From: Chloranthus sessilifolius
Lineage: Eukaryota; Streptophyta; Magnoliopsida; Chloranthales; Chloranthaceae
Assembly (NCBI GenBank): GCA_021018995.1
Contig: CM037598.1
Coordinates: forward strand, 71,194,671-71,258,670
Direction of reading: 5' to 3'
DNA: 64,000 bases
Below the pieces are notes generated by a model that did not search any database, was not told the origin of the DNA, and saw only the letters and a list, made by a program, of their open reading frames with translations. A program made the position numbers and the translations under genes. This document shows positions 46,889 to 57,984 of the stretch, in pieces. Position 1 is the stretch's first letter; each line of letters starts with the position of its first letter.

Positions 46889-48127
46889 TGATCGGAACTT
46901 TCAGGTTCGATCTCTTTAACCTTATCAAGTGACTTATCGTAAGGCATAGTACTTGAGTCTGAATGTCTATTCCTCAGGGATTGGTTTGGAAAATGGCCTA
47001 ACCAGTTGTCACTTTTCAACGTAAAGTGCTCGGGAACAGAGAATTTTTAATGGAAGTAAAGATTTTAGACTACTTGGTGAGATATGGGGTTGAAATTTAG
47101 AAAGAGAGAACATCTAGGGTTCGCGATTCCACGTTGCTATCATGAGTCGGATTCGATTTTTTGCTTGATTACACTTCTGAGAGAAGTATCCTTCGCAGAG
47201 CTACAAGCTTTGCTCGAATTTTGGGATCATTTGATTATGTGCTTGTAGTATGAGATTCCAAATGTTATATGGCACATCAGTCAATGATGACTACGATTTC
47301 GGTCAGTCTCATTCTACTCGCAAGGCAAGAGGCACAATAGACACTACTAATGCATGAGTTGATTTCATATCACAGATCTGAAACTAACAAAATGAAATCT
47401 ATCTCTATCTCCTATTTCTACAAGAAATATCAAAGACACATATAGAAAAAGAACAATAAACTACAAGAATATTATTCCAATAAAACTCAAAACAGTGTAT
47501 ACAATAGTCCAAGCAAATTCAAACCCTCCACATGATGCTATGCTTTGCCACTCTCCTAGATCAACAGATTTAACCTCGCATGGTAGAAGTCTCTATCGAG
47601 TATTTCCTCTTTTCGCCTTTCTCTTCAAGAGTTGGGGTTTCTTTGTCTTCTTCTTAGCCTCCAAACAGATACCCCAGAATTCCCTTTCATTTTCTATATA
47701 TACCTTATGGTTTAGGGTTCTTTTAAAGAAAGTCAACAACAATTCAAATCTCATGAGGTCGCTTGATCGGGAACCAATTCTCGCTCGATCGACTTCACCT
47801 CGAAAATTTTAGCCCTTTCTAGATGCTTTCTCGCTCGAGCGAGAACCGATGGTCGCTCGAGCGAGAAATAACAGCTTCAGCTTCTGTTGAGCATTTCTTT
47901 GCTCCAATCATTCTCAATTCCGCTCCTTGGGGGTTTACTACCTACAAACACACAAACAAGTTAATATCCCGTTCCTAGTTTACACTATGTCCTAGCAATC
48001 AATTCCGCTCCTTGGGGGTTTACTACTTACAAACACACAAACAAGTTAATATCTTGTTCCTAATTTACACTATGTCCCAACAATACAAGTTTGGGGGATA
48101 ATTTGTGCAACTAATTAGTCCTGATCA
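46889..48127 (-). repeat. Left (3') LTR of element 2
   Basis: 1239 bp. The TATA-like box is TATATATA at 47695-47702 (minus-strand promoter). Just upstream on that strand (47760-47870) lie GCTCGAGCGAGAACC-type palindromic motifs. An 85-bp unit is tandemly duplicated at 47914-47998 and 47999-48083; the right LTR has one copy, which accounts for most of the length difference. Confidence 0.95.
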
Positions 48128-48142
48128 CACCCCCAAACCTAT
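48128..48142 (-). promoter_or_regulatory. Polypurine tract of element 2
   Basis: Plus strand CACCCCCAAACCTAT beside the LTR; on the element strand ATAGGTTTGGGGGTG. Same as in element 1. Confidence 0.85.
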
Positions 48143-48316
48143 ATTTTGCTAGTCCCAACGCAAAACACAAGAAGAGACAAATAGAAAATTGAAATATGCG
48201 ACTTTCGTAGGGAGCACGGTTACATTTAGCATATGTAACAAGCCTTTAAACCCGTAAGTGATCCCTAGGGGAGGAGTTGAGTCTCCTGAGGGTAACAAAG
48301 TTAACCACAAACTTTC

Positions 48317-48833
48317 CTTTTTTTTTTTTACATAAATATTCATGTTTTCTGATGTCCATTTCACCGCTTCACATCCAAGCAAAAGTTTTTGTGTTGGGAC
48401 TAAAAATTAGCTCATATAATCACTGATTCAGACCTCGTTTTGGCTTGGTTATTGGCTCGAATCAACCATGCTACAAAATCGGTGTAACCATTACACTAGT
48501 GAATCACCCCAAGTTTTCTCACCTTTTTACGCAAACACTCTCTGCGTACTGAGGGAGGAGGCCCAGTTACTCAATGATTAAATTTTCAATGTAAAATCAT
48601 CTCTTTTTTTTTTTTTTTTTTCAGGATGAACAAGTAGCTAATCTCAATTTCATCGAAAGACCCACGTTAGTCACATATCCTTAGTTTGATACCCACATGT
48701 TCCAGTGCATTGAGTGTAATGTTTTGGCACAAGGTCCGAGAGTCTCCGTGGGTTGGATGTTATGAGACTATCCCTACCGAAGGAGGTGAAGTGGTGATTG
48801 TACTTAATTTATTAACAACACTACTTATCTCGG
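48317..48833 (-). mobile_element. SINE-like insertion(s) in the 3' tail of element 2
   Basis: Beyond 48316 the tail no longer resembles element 1. On the minus strand TAGTGTAATGG (about 48500) fits an RNA polymerase III A box, and GATTCGAGCC, some 25 bp on, resembles a B box. The unit ends in an A tract at about 48320-48330. A second A tract (about 48603-48624) closes an upstream segment (48625-48833). This suggests one or two tRNA-type SINEs. Spacing is short and no target duplication was found. Confidence 0.35.
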
Positions 48834-48879
48834 TCAAACAGTTTGTGGCACATTTCCTTAGTCTCGACGAACATCATAA

Positions 48880-48894
48880 CACCCCCCCAAATCC
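48880..48894 (-). promoter_or_regulatory. Second PPT-like tract inside element 2
   Basis: Plus strand CACCCCCCCAAATCC, on the element strand GGATTTGGGGGGGTG. It lies 0.75 kb from the LTR, just downstream of the extra ORF, which parallels 12834-12848 in element 1. Confidence 0.5.
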
Positions 48895-49098
48895 ATGATA
48901 AAAATAACATTGTCCACGATGGAGAGTGTACAAACAAGAAAAAACATCACCTGGTAAGGGAAGTGGAAGGTAGAATCATCTAAGAACAATTCGTCTTAAA
49001 ACACAGAACAGTGACACCATTAACAAAAATGGCTCAAAGGGGCGACACAACATAAAAAAGAGAAAACTAAAGAAATAAATCCTAAAGACCAAACACAA

Positions 49099-50280
49099 CT
49101 ACTGGGCGACATCATCATCAGTCCAATCAACCTCATCCTCAACATTAATGCCAGGTTGCGCACTAGAAGATGCCCCACTTTGCGCATGTGCCCTCGCGAT
49201 CCGTGCTGCGGAGTCCGTCGGAAACATATGCCTCATCATCTCCATCAGTAAGGCATCTTGAAAATCCATGCGACAGTTAAACTCCTCGCGAGTAACCCCA
49301 CCACCAATGCGGGGGGGAATTGATCGGCGGAACCAGGTGGCTTGAGCATGTGTAGCCAAGCGCTGATATTCGCGATCCTGCACGCTCTTAAACAACTTGT
49401 GATGACTTAAAACCCCATTCATCCTCTCCATAGAACTTGACATTGTTGGTTTTTTTCTCATCGACACACTACAAAGTCATCGAACGACGGTTGGGCCATA
49501 AGTGCGGCTTGAGCATGTGTAGCCAAGCGCTGATATTCGCGATCCTGCACACTCTTCAACAACTTGTGATAACTTAACCCCATTCATCCTCTCCATAAAA
49601 CTTGACATTGTCGGTTTTCTTCTCATCGGCACGCACTACAAAGTCATCGAATTCATCTTCATAATTGTCGAAAAGGCGCGAAATTAGACGAGCATAAGGC
49701 ATCATCATCAATGGCGTCTTCTTCGATGCAGAATGGGCATATCACCTTGGGCGTATATCAAGCCCTCGAGGAGAACCGATGGGGCATTGAACCAACGACC
49801 CCGAAAAATTGAGAACAAAGCCTGCAAAAGAATGCCCACACGCTCCTGCTCATGGCAGACAGGGTAAAGATTCTTCTTGAAGATAATGCCCAGGAGCCAC
49901 ATCTGGGATGGCTAGTTGACAATGGTGGGAAATGGTGTCAGATCAGAAGCCGGCGCCCCGAAACCCGAATCCTGGACAAAGTCTGCAGGGCAGCCCATGG
50001 CTGCAGCAATAGATTGGACATCGAAGCGAAAAATCCGTCCATCAACTCTTGTCGTAATGGATGTACCGTGGTGCTCAAGGTTATGGTAGAAAAGTCTGAC
50101 CAGGCGCGGATAATGGTGCGAGTGGAACGAGGTGAGCAGGCTCATCAACTGGGCTTGAACAAGGTAGTTCGTCGCCCATCATGTAGAATCCTCGTCGATG
50201 AAGAAATCGCGTTGGAGGGACCATTCAGATTCGAAGGTTTTCCCCATCCACCATTTGTCTGATGCATCTTTTATTGATGG
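49099..50280 (-). pseudogene. Athila-type extra ORF (plant transposon protein-like), broken
   Basis: Read leftwards: YYPRLVRLFYHNL, TTRVDGRIFRFDVQSI, AAAMGCPAD (49912-50148), then KNLYPVCHEQERVGILLQAL and FSIFRGRWFNAPSVLL (49708-49860), then a C-terminal frame (49099-49467) ending in an acidic tail, DEVDWTDDD. The pattern, a conserved LVREFY-like motif followed by a basic VRG-like stretch, resembles the putative plant transposon protein domain found downstream of pol in Athila relatives; its function is not known. Several shifts, and a 167-bp duplication at 49341-49670, disrupt it. Confidence 0.6.
49341..49670. repeat. Tandem duplication, 167 bp x 2
   Basis: CTTGAGCATGTGTAGCCAAG starts at 49341 and 49508. 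Both units run on through CATTCATCCTCTCCAT, CTTGACATTGT and CACTACAAAGTCATCGAA. It duplicates the start of the C-terminal frame of the extra ORF. Confidence 0.9.
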
Positions 50281-50447
50281 AGGGCTAGGTCGGGAATGCT
50301 TCGAAGAAGTTGCGTGTTTGGGTGCCAAGGATTCACGCAGGAATTCGAAAGGTAAACAACATACATGGAAGGAATGGAACCAAATCTGTTATCTCGCACG
50401 GGAAAAATGAAGTCCAAAAGCCTTCTCGAAGGTATTTGAAACACACA

Positions 50448-50672
50448 GGTCGCTCGAGCGTGAATTGGTTGTCACTGGAGTGAGATGGGAGAATACAAAA
50501 GGCCGTTGAAAGGTTTGCTCGAGCGGGAACCAATTCTCGCTCGAGCGACAAATTCTCGAGAATTTGAATGCTGTAGTGAGCCTGTGTTGCTCGAGCGAGA
50601 ACCAATGATTGCTCGAGCGACAGATTCTCGAGAATTTTCTGAAGGATGAGAGCCTGACTTGCTCGAGCGGGA
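50448..50672. repeat. Cluster of GCTCGAGCG motifs inside element 2
   Basis: GCTCGAGCG occurs at least six times, mostly in GCTCGAGCGRGAACCAAT or GCTCGAGCGACA context, together with two ATTCTCGAGAATTT palindromes. The same motif lies in the U3 part of the LTRs (47760-47870, 58848-58955). The cluster is placed between integrase and the extra ORF, as in element 1. Confidence 0.85.
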
Positions 50673-50891
50673 ATTGAGGAACCAAGGAATACTGCCAATT
50701 TTTTTTTTAAAACTAAGAAAAAGAAAAAGGGGACTATTGGATTGCCTCCTGAAAGATCTCATCAGCCAGACAATAGGGATCCACTCTATGGATCAGGTGG
50801 AGAGGTGAGATCGGTGGAATTGATCACCCCATCGTGGTGCAACTGCTGGATCATTGGTTTCAACCTCTACCCGTTCACTTTGAGTATGAAG

Positions 50892-52134
50892 TTAGTGATT
50901 GGGTTGGAGATTTCGACAACTCTGTGAGGAAACACTTGGGTAACAATGTATGGCCCATCTCATTGAGATCGGAGCTTCCCTGGGAAGAATAGATTTCGCG
51001 TGAAAAGATTTTGTTCGCTCCTTGTAAATCTTAGAGCTGTCGTATGCTTCATTCCGGAATTCTTCCAACTCATTGAATTGGAGTTTTCGAGTTACCTCGG
51101 CTTTGCCCATTTCAAAATTTAACAACCGAATGGCCCAAAAGGCATAATGTTTTAATTCCACCGGGAGGTGGCATTCCTTTCCGTACACTAATCGGTATGA
51201 AGACATACCAATTGGTGCTTTGTAGGCAGTCTGATATGCCCACAAGGCATCATACAATTTTTGGGACTAATCTTTCTGATCCGGACTGACCGTTTGTTTC
51301 AAACTTCTCTTAATCTCTCGATTGGACACCTCCACTTGTCCACTAGTTTGGGGATAATAAGGAGTGGCGACACGATGATTTACAGAATATTTACGAAGCA
51401 CAACATCGAAAGAGCAGTTGCAAAAGTGACTGCCCCCATTACTTATGATCACTCGAGGTACTCCAAATCGAGCAAATATGTGGTCCTTGACAAACTGAAT
51501 TACCACCTTATGGTTATTTGTTTTTGTGGAAATGGCTTCCACCCACTTAGAAACGTAGTCCACTGCCACAAATACATGCTGATGTCCATTTGAACGTGGA
51601 AATGGACCCATGCAGTCTTCCCCAGACATAAAAATTTCACATATTAGAATAGGCTGAAGTGGCACCATATCTCGGCGTGATATCGTTTCGATGCGTTGAC
51701 ATTGTTCACAAGATTTTTGAAAGTTGTGGGCATCTTTAAAGAGCGAGGGCCAATAGAATCCTCATTGTAAGACTTTGGTGGCCGTCTTCCGGCCTCTAAA
51801 ATGCCCACAACAAGCTTCAGTGTGATGAATGATAGAATGCTTTCGAATTCATCCTCTGGCACACACTGTGGAATAGCTTGATCAGCACAGTGCTTGAACA
51901 AAATGGGGTCTTCTTATTAGAAGTATTTGACCTTGCTGAAAAACCGGTCTCTATCTTGTTTGGACCAATGGGAGGGGATCTGTCCCGTGACAAGATAGTT
52001 AACAATGTGAGCAAACCAAGGCGGGTAAACACTTGATGTAGCAACAAGTTGCTCATTTGAAAATGAGTCATGAATAGGTTCAATGCTTGCCTGGTGCTTA
52101 ACCAAGATTCTTTATAAATGATCTGCCACAACAT
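50892..52134 (-). pseudogene. Element 2 integrase and RNase H end
   Basis: Starts after the RNase H remnant with the conserved YPPWFAHIVNYLVTGQIP, then a zinc finger region disrupted by shifts (51644-51901), then the catalytic core (51267-51668): SGEDCMGPF keeps the first [10 protein letters not shown] has Asn where the second catalytic D should be; [10 protein letters not shown] keeps the E. The C-terminal part (50892-51257) has [20 protein letters not shown]. With the second D lost and several shifts it cannot be active. Confidence 0.85.
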
Positions 52135-52224
52135 TTTCTACGCCCTTCTTATCCTTGATTTCAAAATTGAATTCTTGGAGAAGAAGGATCCATCAGATTA
52201 ATCTGGGCTTAGTATCTTTTTTCA

Positions 52225-53520
52225 TTAGAAGGTGCCGCAGAGCCGAATGATCAGAGAAATGACAATTTGAGTGCCTAATAAGTAAGCTTTGAATTTATCC
52301 AAGGCATACAACACCGCAAGAAGCTCTTTCTCAGTGGTGGTGTAATTCATTTGAGAATTCGAAAGGGTCTTACTTGCGTAAAAGATAACTTGTGGGACTT
52401 TATAAACTCGCTGACCCAAAACTGCTCCAATCACATAATCAGAGGCATGCCACATTACCTCAAAAGGTAGGGAATAGTTTGGGGGCTGAATTATTGGAGC
52501 GGTTGATAAGAGCGTCCGGAGTTTTTCAAAAGTAGCCAAGCATTCGTTATCAAAATTGAAGGCAACATCTTGTGCTAGAAGATTGCTTAGAGGGCGCGCA
52601 ATTTTACTGAAATCCTTTATAAAGCGCCTGTAAAACCTGGACATGGCCCAAGAAAGATTGAATATGCTTCACCGTAAATGGTGGTGGTAGATTCGCAATG
52701 AGGTCAACCTTAGCCTTATCAACCTCAATCCCTCGTTTCGAAACCACATGACCAAAAACAATACCTTGTTGAACCATAAAATGATCATTTTCCCAACTTA
52801 GTACTAGGTTCTTCTCTTTACATCTCTCAAGGACTCTAGATAGATTGTGGAGACATTGATCAAAAGATGGACCAAAGACACTGAAGTCATCCATGAACAC
52901 CTCTAAAAACGTGTCAATCATATCAGAGAAGATGGCGCTGGTGCATTGCAAAGCCCAAATGACATTCTTTGATACGCGAAAGTACCAAATGAATAAGTGA
53001 ATGTGGTCTTCTCTTAGTCCTCGGGGAAGACATGTACCTGATTGTACCCAGAATAGCCATCAAGGAAGCAGTAATACTCTTGGCTGATCTGTTTTTCTAA
53101 AATCTGATTGATGAATGGCAACGGGAAATGGTCCTTCCTTGTCATGGAATCTAGTCGTCTGTAATCAATACATACGCGCCAGCCTGTGGTTTCACGGGTC
53201 GACATAAGTATGCCCTCAGAATTGTGTACGACTGTAATTCCTGATTTCTTCGGGACCACCTGTGGGACTGAATGTTTAGAATGCTGTTGCATTTCTCGAG
53301 AAGGTTTAGAATGCTCTTCCAAATGTATTCCGTGCATACACACAGAGGGATCAATCCCTTTCAAATCGGCTATTGTCCACCTAATAGCTTCCTTGTGACG
53401 AACCAGTACTTTAATTACTTGTCGTTCCTGTTTGTTGGACAAACAAGAGGAGATAATGGCCGGGAGAGTACTTTGTGGGCCCAAAAAGGCATACTTGAGT
53501 GTAGCCGGGAGCGGCTTCAA
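52225..53520 (-). pseudogene. Element 2 reverse transcriptase and RNase H
   Basis: LPATLKYAFLGPQSTLPAII and WTIADLKGIDPSVCMHGIHL lead into RT. About 40 residues are missing between SREMQ and PQVVPKKSG (near 53275). Then come GWRVCIDYRRLDSM, DHFPLPFINQIL, FLDGYSGYNQ, and after a shift the catalytic EVFMDDFSVFG (52604-52951). RNase H has MWHASDYVIGAVLGQ, where relatives read CDASD: the catalytic Asp is His. [14 protein letters not shown] follows. Confidence 0.85.
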
Positions 53521-53819
53521 CTCAAGTTTGGGTGGGGATTTTATGGAAGGTTCTAGAATCGATTTCTCAAGTATGGGGCAGTGGATCTACCTTAACTGTC
53601 CATGATGGTGAATCTAGGAGGGAGGAAGAAGCTAAAACCTGTTTTGCTTCCTCAACAGATGTTCCTAACTTGAAATCCTCCATCCCGTAATGGAACAAAG
53701 CCAACTCAAGGGTATCCTAGGACAGAATGTACGGGACAACATCCTCAATTAGCTCATCCAAAGCATCGACTAAGAACACAGTCAGTTTCTAAGTCAGTAG
53801 CCGGCTAGTTTGAAGCATT

Positions 53820-54480
53820 GAAAACATTCAATTTTACTTTCATGTTTCCAAAGGAGACATCCATTACTCTCGTTCGACAATTAATGCAAGCGTTGGCCGT
53901 TACCAAGAATGGACACAGAGTGGCTTCCATATCAAGAACAATTAAATCGACCGGAAAATAGAACCGATCCACTCAAATTAACACATCTTCAACCATGCGA
54001 CGAGGTTTCCGAACGGATCGTTTAGCTAACTGTAAAGTCACCGATGTGGGCTAAAGATCCCCCAAGCTTAATTTCTCATAAACCGAGAAAGGTAGCAGAT
54101 TTACACTCGCATCCCAATCCAAAAGGGCCTTGTTAATGGAGTGATCTCCTATGACACACAAAATGGTTGGGACACCAGGGTCCTTGTACTTGGGTGGGGT
54201 GTCATGTTGCAAAATAGAGCGAACTTACTCGGTCAACAGGACCTTTTTAGAGATATGTGCCCTTGATTTGTGTTTCTGGGTACACAAATCCTTGAGAAAT
54301 TTACCATACATAGGCACCTGGCGGAAGGTGTCCATTAATTCCTCCATTTTAATGCCCTTGTGGTCAAATGGGGAAGGCTTCTCAAAGCGTTGTGGAAATG
54401 GAGCCTTTTGGATATAAGGTTCGTCGGGTATAACATTAGAAGTTTAGAACCATATGTCCCAGCCAAAGGAGTGGGTTGCT
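53820..54480 (-). pseudogene. Element 2 protease region, broken
   Basis: The conserved linker MYGKFLKDL, then GDHSINKALLDWDASVNLLP and FSVYEKLSLG. The active site reads D-W-D-A where element 1 has D-L-G-A. VMDVSFGNMKVKLNVFNAS closes the domain near 53820. In-frame stops occur after LSLGDL, in VLI*VDRF and in the linker. Confidence 0.7.
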
Positions 54481-55131
54481 TTCTTTGATATACTAAATTA
54501 TTTGCCCCAAACTTTGGCATTTAGTGGTAGCCTTGTTTAAATCCTCCTTTTTCAGGAGTAAGATCACCCTCCTCTATACATTTGAGTGTAGTGACAACCT
54601 CCACATGTTCATTGGAGGTAGAACCTTCGATACCAAACTGTCCCTTGAGATTATTCATCGGTTGCCTTTGCTACCTTCCCTCCTCTTCTACTGATGGCAT
54701 TAGCTAGATGCCTTATTTGGGACTCTAGCTTTGATATAGATTGAGTGTGAGAGTGCACAATTTGGGATTGCGATTGCAGCTCTTGAAGTGCTGACTAGAC
54801 TTTATCTTCAAAATTGGATGCACAAGAGGGTTGGGAATAAGTCGGTTCTCGTTGTGTGTTAGCGAAATCGGGTGGATTACCTTGATAATTGGGCCAAGCT
54901 GGGACAAGAGGGTTGGGAATAACTCGATTCTCGCAGTGTGCTAGTGAAATTGGGTGGATTACCTTGATAATTGGGCTGAGGTGGGGGTGCAAAATTTGTG
55001 GCCTGGTTCGGATTTCGCCATGATAGATTTGGATGACTTTTCCAACCGGGGTTATATGTATTAGAAAACGGACTATTCCCCGGCCTTTGGAAAGTTTGAG
55101 CTGCGTTAACATTCTCTTGAACAAAATCTGG

Positions 55132-56136
55132 TTACTGGGATACTGACGGGCAATCACTTAAGGAATGGGACAGACTAACACATAAAAGACATGCTTCAGT
55201 ATTATTTGAGACGGAAGGGTGTTCAAGATTAGCAAATTGATCAAATCGTCTTGTCAACAAGTCAATCTTGTTAGACAACTCGATTTGATTAACTTCGATC
55301 ACATTTCCCTTGCGGGAGGCAATGACAGGGCCGGATGTCCCTGCATCATAGCAACTTCCTGCATGTTGAAGCGAATTTTTGCTTAGATTCTCAAATAATT
55401 GCCACGCCTCACCTTGGTTTTTGATTAAAAAAGGTGCCTCCACATGATGCATCCACCATATGGTGGTTCCTTTCTGAGAGCCCATCATAAAATGTTTGTA
55501 CCAATTGCCACCGTGGTATGGCATGATGCGGACATTGACGAGTCAGCTCAAGCAATCTTTCCCACCCTTCATGAAATTGTTCTCCAGGGTGTTGGGTGAA
55601 GGAAGTGATTGCTTGTCTCATTTGATTGGTTTTACCAATTGGGTAGTACTTCTTCAAAAATTTCTGGTGCATCTGTACTCAGGTAGTGATAGATCCCCTT
55701 GGTGGAGAATGGAGCCACTACTTCACTTTATCCTTGAGGGAGAACGGAAAAAGCCTAAGCCGTACTGCATCATCTGGAAAATGTTGCAACTTAATGTTGG
55801 TGAAAACCTCTATAAGATCATCCAAATGTTTATATGGGTTTTCATGGGCAAGCGTATGAAATGCTGGCAACATCTGGATTGTAGATGGCTTAATCTCAAA
55901 TTGATGGTTCCCCGTGACAGGCAATTGGATACAACAGGGTGAGACATATATTGTAGGAGCATAATACGACCATAAAAGAGGGAGTGGTTCCCCTTCGAGT
56001 CCAACATCATTAGGGGAATGGATTGATTTCCCTCTGAAAGGCGTGCTATGATCCTTTTTAATCGGAGGGTGCGCTCAAGTTCAAGATCGAGGGGTTCAAT
56101 GCGGGGAAACTGTGAACGTCTCCCTTGCATACACAT
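55132..56136 (-). pseudogene. Element 2 gag
   Basis: The N-terminus RIEPLDLELERTLRLKRIIA (about 56050-56100) is Athila-type. After a shift: NHQFEIKPSTIQMLPAFHTL and VRLRLFPFSLKDK (55718-55924). After another: MRQAITSFTQHPGEQFHEGW, CPHHAIPRWQLVQTFYDGL and VDASCGGTF (55409-55672). Last comes a CCHC knuckle C-LL-C-VSLS-H-SLSD-C near 55150-55190. It aligns with element 1 gag throughout and keeps Trp where element 1 has stops. Confidence 0.85.
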
Positions 56137-56721
56137 GAGGACACAAATAAAAAAAAAAACGAGTTCTAACCTAACTTGACTCTAGACACGGAAAGCGTTG
56201 GAATTAAATGGCAAAAATTAACAAAATAGACAAAGCACACAAAAATTATTAAAAGAAATCAAACCGTCGCGGGTTGTTGGAGCTTTAGATGCTTCTCCAA
56301 TCAGAATGCGTGGCTGGTTTCTGTAATCTGTAACAAAACAAGAAAGAAAATATAACGGTGGTGAAACAGAAAAATTCCTAGAGAAAATAAAATCTTAGTT
56401 GCACGAAGCGAGAGCAAGTGTGGGAGCGGATTCGGGAGCGGGAGCGGCGAAGTGGCAATTTTTTAAAATCTAGGAAGCGGGAACGCCTATATATATGATT
56501 TTCTATTTTTTCAAAAATAAAAAGAAATTTATTTTCTAGCTGAGAGTTGAATTTTGGAAATAGGTATTTTAATGGTTGGGTTTTGGAAATAGGTATTTTA
56601 TATTTTCAAACAATATTGGTGTAAATTATGAGAAGAGGGAGAGGCTTTAATTTCGTGGGACCCACTTAATGCTCGATGGAGAGATGGTTTGTGTTTTAAA
56701 AGGGTAGTGGTATTATAACCG

Positions 56722-56901
56722 TTCTTCAAGTACACCCATGATCATGACCATGATGACTTTTTGGGGATGTTGTCACGTGAAATCAACATCTATAGATCTA
56801 TTGTGTGGAAGATTGAAAGGTAGAACGATCTTCATCGTCTGATTCAATGCAGTCAACGGACGTCATCGTGAAAAATTATGGGTGCACTTAAAGAATCTTT
56901 G
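56722..56901. mobile_element. MITE-like inverted repeat related to 57254-57659
   Basis: The left end CTTCAAGTACACCCATGAT pairs with the right end GGGTGCACTTAAAG read inverted (CTTTAAGTGCACCCATAAT). Internal GAAGATTGAAAGGTAGAACG and ATCTTCATCGTCTGATTCAA resemble the arm of the larger MITE (GAAAGATTGAAATGAAAAAC, GATCTCCATTGTCGAATTCA). No target duplication was found. Confidence 0.5.
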
Positions 56902-57253
56902 GTTGCAAGTATCAGTACTGAAACTTTCTTAAATGACGGGTCTTGAGTGTAAAATCCTACTTTTAGGGTTTTAAAATAATAGCCCCTACCTTTTTTATAT
57001 TTATAAAATTCCCTCAAGCTCTATTTGCATTATGCAATTTTTCGGAGCTCTTGCTCATGTTCTACCGAGAGAGCGAGAATGCGAGAGGAACAGAGTGAAA
57101 GAAGAAGAAGAAGAAAACAGTTTCCACTTCTCTAAACCCCCTTATTTTTTATGCTTTTTTGGAAGAAGAAGAAGAAATGAAGGTATGCTATTGTTTCTAT
57201 TTTCTTTATGATTTTAAAAAAAAATTCTGATCTATTTAGTGCAGTTTTTACAT

Positions 57254-57659
57254 GAGTACCTTCAAATCCACCCACCGAATCATTGAGTTTACCCACGTTG
57301 AAACCCGTTGACTGCTTTGAATCTGACGATACAGATCGTTTTTATCCCACTCTTACACATGATGCATCTTGAGATCATACTCTTACCATCCACCGTCGGT
57401 TTTTGATTTCACATGGTATCCATTCCAAAAAAGTGACCTTAACATCACGTGAAACTCATCATGCTCAAATAAGGTCACTTTTTGGGATGTGTACTATATG
57501 AAATACAAAACATATCATCTGATTGGCATCCCCATATCTCAAGATCCATTATGTGAAAGATTGAAATGAAAAACGATCTCCATTGTCGAATTCAAATCAG
57601 TCAATGGGTTTCAGTGTGGGTGAACTCAAAATTCGGTGGGTGGAAATAAAGGTGTACTC
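57254..57659. mobile_element. Long-TIR MITE, Mutator-like, 9-bp target duplication
   Basis: A nearly fully palindromic 406-bp insertion. The left arm GAGTACCTTCAAATCCACCC pairs with the inverted right end (GAGTACACCTTTATTTCCACCC), and pairing continues for about 190 bp (CACCGAAT, TTGAGTT, GAAACCC.TTGACTG). Flanks are TTTTTACAT (57245-57253) and TTTTTACAC (57660-57668), 8 of 9 identical. Long TIRs and a 9-bp duplication point to the Mutator superfamily. Confidence 0.65.
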
Positions 57660-57960
57660 TTTTTACACATTCAATCCCTTTTTTCTGTTAGGAAGTATAT
57701 ATTTTTTTTCACATACACAGATTCCTTAGTTGTGCAACCAAACACTCGATATTTATTCCTTTTTTATTGTTTTTTCGAACATGAAGCGTTTGAACCGCGG
57801 TTCCTAAGTTTAGGAACTGCGGTTCCTACACGGATTCGTTTCCGAAATGGGGGTCTGCAGTTCCCTTAAGAAACGTGGGGGGAAATGGATGCTTCTTGCT
57901 ACTAGGAATAAAATCTATCTACAAAAAAAATGACTACCAACTAGGTGGTTTTCGTTACCA

Positions 57961-57979
57961 ATCCCCGGCAACGGCGCCA
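57961..57979 (-). promoter_or_regulatory. Primer binding site of element 2 (tRNA-Asp)
   Basis: ATCCCCGGCAACGGCGCCA equals the 3' end of plant tRNA-Asp including CCA. It sits 5 bp from the right LTR. This is not a tRNA gene: the rest of the cloverleaf is absent. Confidence 0.9.
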
Positions 57980-57984
57980 AAATT

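Larger units (their letters stand above)
56137..57960. other. Leader of element 2, with MITE insertions
   Basis: Untranslated region between gag and PBS. It contains two related MITEs (listed separately), a GAAGAAGAA-rich stretch near 57100-57180 and a GGTTTTGGAAATAGGTATTTTA duplication near 56550-56600. No gene. Confidence 0.55.

Noticed and set aside
49852..50410. Plus-strand frames over the element 2 extra ORF
   Set aside because: Antisense to the minus-strand frame with family-like motifs.
57961..57979. Match to the 3' end of tRNA-Asp as a tRNA gene
   Set aside because: Only the last 19 bases match, and it lies 5 bp from an LTR, so it is a primer binding site.
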